Assembly: GCF_027744825.2 (NCBI RefSeq)
Contig: NC_071348.1
Location: 19,687,563-19,751,562 of the forward strand
Origin: Synchiropus splendidus
Taxonomy: Eukaryota; Chordata; Actinopteri; Syngnathiformes; Callionymidae
DNA: 64,000 bases
Direction: 5' to 3'
The notes beneath the pieces were generated by a model. It was not told the DNA's origin and made no database searches. It saw only the letters and a program-made list of their open reading frames with translations. A program made the translations under genes and the position numbers. Below, one piece after another: positions 60,878 through 64,000 of the stretch (the stretch's first letter is position 1; every line of letters starts with the position of its first letter).

Positions 60878-63800
60878 AACGTAAAAATGTTGATCACTTT
60901 GGAACAACACTTCAGACAGCTTAGATTTGATGTGCAACTACTAGAAAGAGCCTTTCTGTTATAGTGGGAGGTCGAAATTTCATGTTCTGAAGTTTCCCTG
61001 GAAAGTCATGGGACAATGCAGAAAACGATTTTTCATCCTGAGATAAGGTCGATTCCGGAACACCAAACATAAAAATGTTGATAACTTTGGAAAAACACTT
61101 CGGACAGCTTAGATCTGATGTGCAACTACTAGAAAAACCCTTTCTGCGATAGGGGGGAGGTGAAAATTTCATTTTCTGAAGCTTCCCTGCAAAGTTATGG
61201 CACAAAGCGTAAAAAGCGTTTTCAGTCTAAGATAAGGTCGATTCCGGAACGCCAAACATAAAAATGTTGATAACTTTGGAAAAACACTTCAAACAGCTTA
61301 GATTTGATGTGCAACTACTAGAAAGACCCTTTCTGCTATAGTGGGAGGTGAAAATTTCATTTTCTGAAGCTTCCCTGCAAAGATATGGCACAATGCAGAA
61401 AACGCGTTTTCAGCCTGAGATAAGGCGGGTTCCGGAACGCCAAACATAAAAATGTTGATAACTTTGGAAAAAAACTTCAGACAGCTTCGATTTGATGTGC
61501 AACTACGAGAAAGACCCTTTCTGCGATAGTGGGAGGTGAACATTTCATGTTCTGAAGCTTCCCTGAGAAGTTATGGCACAGTGCAGAAAACGCGTTTTCA
61601 GCCTGAGATAAGGTGGGTTCCGAAACGCCAAACGTAAAAATGTTGATCACTTTGGAACAACACTTCAGACAGCTTAGATTTGATGTGCAACTACTAGAAA
61701 GACCCTTTCTGTTATAGTGGGAGGTGAAAATTTCATGTTCTGAAACGTCCCTGCAAAGTTATGGCACAATGCGTAAAACGTGTTTTCAGCCTGAGATAAG
61801 GTCGATTCCGGAACGCCAAACGTAAAAATGTTGATAATTTTGGAACAACACTTCAGACAGCTTAGATTTGATGTGCAACTACTAGAAAGACCCTTTCTGC
61901 TATAGTGGGAGGTGGAAATTTCATTTTCTGAAGCTTCCCTGCAAAGTTATGGCACAATGCGTAAAACGCGTTTTCAGCCTGAGATAAGGTCGATTCTGGA
62001 ACGCCAAACATAAAAATGTTGATAACTTTGGAAAAACACTTCAGACAGCTTCGATTTGATGTGCAACTACGAGAAAGACCCTTTCTGCGATAGTGGGAGG
62101 TGAACATTTCATGTTCTGAAGCTTCCCTGAGAAGTTATGGCACAATGCAGAAAACGCGTTTTCAGCCTGAGATAAGGTGGGTTCCGAAACGCCAAACGTA
62201 AAAATGTTGATCACTTTGGAACAACACTTCAGACAGCTTAGATTTGATGTGCAACTACTAGAAAGACCCTTTCTGCTATAGAGGGAGGTGGAAATTTCAT
62301 TTTCTGAAGCTTCCCTGCAAAGTTATGGCACAATGCGTAAAACGCGTTTTCAGCCTGAGATAAGGTCGATTCTGGAACGCCAAACATAAAAATGATGATA
62401 ACTTTGGAAAAACACTTCAGACAGCTTAGATTTGATGTGCAACTACTAGAAAGACCCTTTCTGCTATAGTGGGAGGTGAACATTTCATGTTCTGAAGCTT
62501 CCCTGCAAAGTTATGGCACAATGCGTAAAACGCGTTTTCAGCCTGAGATAAGGTCGATTCCGGAACGCCATACATAAAAATGTTGATAACTTTGGAAAAA
62601 CACTTCAGACAACTTCGATTTGATGTGCAACTACTAGAAAGACCCTTTCTGCTATAGTGGGAGGTGAACATTTCATGTTCTGAAGCTTCCCTGAGAAGTT
62701 ATGGCACAGTGCAGAAAACGCGTTTTCAGCCTGAGATAAGGTGGGTTCCGAAACGCCAAACGTAAAAATGTTGATCACTTTGGAACAACACTTCAGACAG
62801 CTTAGATTTGATGTGCAACTACTAGAAAGACCCTTTCTGTTATAGTGGGAGGTGAAAATTTCATGTTCTGAAGCGTCCCTGCAAAGTTATGGCACAATGC
62901 GTAAAACGCGTTTTCAGCCTGAGATAAGGTTGATTCCGGAACGCCAAACGTAAAAATGTTGATAACTTTGGAACAACACTTCAGACAGCTTAGATTTGAT
63001 GTGCAACTACTAGAAAGACCCTTTCTGCTATAGTGGGAGGTGGAAATTTCATTTTCTGAAGCTTCCCTGCAAAGTTATGGCACAATGCAGAAAACGCGTT
63101 TTCAGCCTGAGATAAGGTCGATTCTGGAACGCCAAACATAAAAATGTTGATAACTTTGGAAAAACACTTCAGACAGCTTAGATTTGATGTGCAACTACTA
63201 GAAAGACACTTTCTGCTATAGTGGGAGGTGAACATTTCATGTTCTGACGCTTCCCTGCAAAGTTATGGCACAATGCGTAAAACGCGTTTTCAGCCTGAGA
63301 TAAGGTCGATTCCGGAACGCCATACATAAAAATGTTGATAACTTTGGAAAAACACTTTAGACAACTTCGATTTGATGTGCAACTTCTAGAAAGACCCTTT
63401 CTGCTATAGTGGGAGGTGAACATTTCATGTTCTGAAGCTTCCCTGAGAAGTTATGGCACAATGCAGAAAACGCGTTTTCAGCCAGAGATGAGGTCGATTC
63501 TGGAACGCCAAACATAAAAATGTTGATAACTTTGGAAAAACACTTCAGACAGCTTAGATTTGATGTGCAACTACTAGAAACACCCTTTCTGCTATAGTGG
63601 GAGGTGAAAATTTCATGTTCTGAAGCTTCCTTACAAAGTTATGGCACAATGCAGAAAATGCGTTTTCAGCCAGAGATAAGGATGATTCCGGAACGCCAAA
63701 CATAAAAATGTTGATAACTTTGGAAAAACACTTCAGACAGCTTAGATTTGATGTGCAACTACTAGAAAAACCCTTTCTGCTATAGTGGGAGGTGAAATTT

Positions 63801-64000
63801 TCATTTTCTGAAGCTTCCCTGCAAAGTTATGGCACAAAGCGTAAAAAGCGTTTTCAGCCTGTGATAAGGTCGATTCCGGAACGCCAAACATAAAAATGTT
63901 GATAACTTTGGAAAAACACTTCAGACAGCTTAGATTTGATGTGCAACTACTAGAAGGACCCTTTCTGCTATAGTGGGAGGTTAAAATTTCATGTTCTGAA
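60878..64000 (+). repeat. 19-20-monomer super-repeat, copy 2 (cut by window end)
   Basis: Equivalent landmarks sit 3,573 bp (start), 3,385 bp (58,246 to 61,631) and 3,761 bp (58,998 to 62,759) from copy 1. The changes reflect loss of one monomer near 61,100 and gain of two later. The loss site fuses the left part of a unit like 57,540 to the right part of one like 57,730, in register. Confidence 0.87.
62759..63510 (+). repeat. 752-bp 4-monomer unit, copy 3
   Basis: Same four monomers, 3,761 bp from copy 2. It is also followed by the GAAACACCC unit (63,511), so it was carried along in the super-repeat duplication. A three-monomer relative lies at 61,631-62,194. Confidence 0.9.

Larger units (their letters stand above)
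1..64000 (+). repeat. Tandem satellite array, about 188-bp monomer, about 341 copies
   Basis: The same unit recurs from the first to the last base with no foreign interruption. Successive starts of its AACATAAAAATGTT element at 61, 249 and 437 are 188 bp apart, and the spacing is still 188 bp at the right edge. All copies have one orientation. From 61 to 63,135 there are 336 units averaging 187.7 bp, so net length loss is 94 bp. The consensus is about 41% G+C. Long arrays of 150-190 bp units with higher-order structure are typical of eukaryotic centromeres and pericentromeres; placing this one at a centromere is inference. I do not recognise the monomer as a named family. No stretch over 300 bp lacks the repeat and no gene was found on either strand. 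Confidence 0.99.

Noticed and set aside
1..64000. More than 100 open frames of 60-110 codons on both strands with similar peptides
   Set aside because: They recur with the monomer, overlap each other at 188-bp steps, read the same DNA in two frames (one end of the peptide is the other end in a shifted frame), start at the common CATG and end at fixed stop codons. No gene signals, no codon-biased conservation. They are satellite by-products, not a gene family.
1..64000. CRISPR-like repetition
   Set aside because: Units are contiguous and similar over their full 188 bp. There are no unique spacers between short repeats and no cas genes.

Overview
The whole 64 kb window is one uninterrupted tandem array of a satellite DNA. 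The basic unit is about 188 bp and about 41% G+C. It is repeated head to tail, all in the same orientation, roughly 341 times. Measured from the first clear unit start (61) to one near the right end (63,135), 336 units average 187.7 bp. I see no protein gene, rRNA, tRNA, mobile-element insertion, CRISPR array, or any unique sequence longer than a fraction of a monomer. The open reading frames that can be drawn on both strands are by-products of the repeat: they recur every 188 bp, use several frames of the same DNA, and show no codon-based conservation.

Such a long, near-nucleosome-length, higher-order-organised array points to a eukaryotic centromeric or pericentromeric region. I do not recognise the monomer as a named family and cannot name the species. 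The monomer has recurring internal features: a cluster of four CpGs in its last 40 bp, a 14-bp palindrome centred on CGCG, a 10-bp palindrome centred on CCGG, a HindIII-type palindrome, and two short hairpins. Most CpG sites vary by C-to-T or G-to-A changes, as expected if the array is methylated in the germline.

Region by region: 1-15.7 kb is the most rearranged part. It holds nested duplications of 929, 752, 376, about 2,444 and about 5,800 bp and several units shortened by 10 bp. From 15.7 to 21.4 kb is a mosaic of 3.5 kb and 2.8 kb duplications with an out-of-register junction and a 152-bp unit at 19.2 kb. From 21.4 to 34 kb are mixed subfamilies, including a marked AGAATAACC-type subfamily at 22.8-28.1 kb. 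From 34 to 53 kb units are more uniform in length, with a near-perfect 1,316-bp (7-unit) tandem duplication at 37.2-39.9 kb and blocks shared over 9-19 kb. From 53 to 64 kb is a young higher-order array with 752-bp (4-unit) subrepeats inside a 19-20-unit (about 3.6-3.8 kb) super-repeat.

About 88 of the 94 net bases lost from a strict 188-bp register were lost in the first 28 kb. The array therefore looks older or more eroded on the left and more recently homogenised on the right. No genes act together here; any function would lie in chromatin organisation (nucleosome phasing, kinetochore or heterochromatin assembly), which is inferred and not shown by the sequence.
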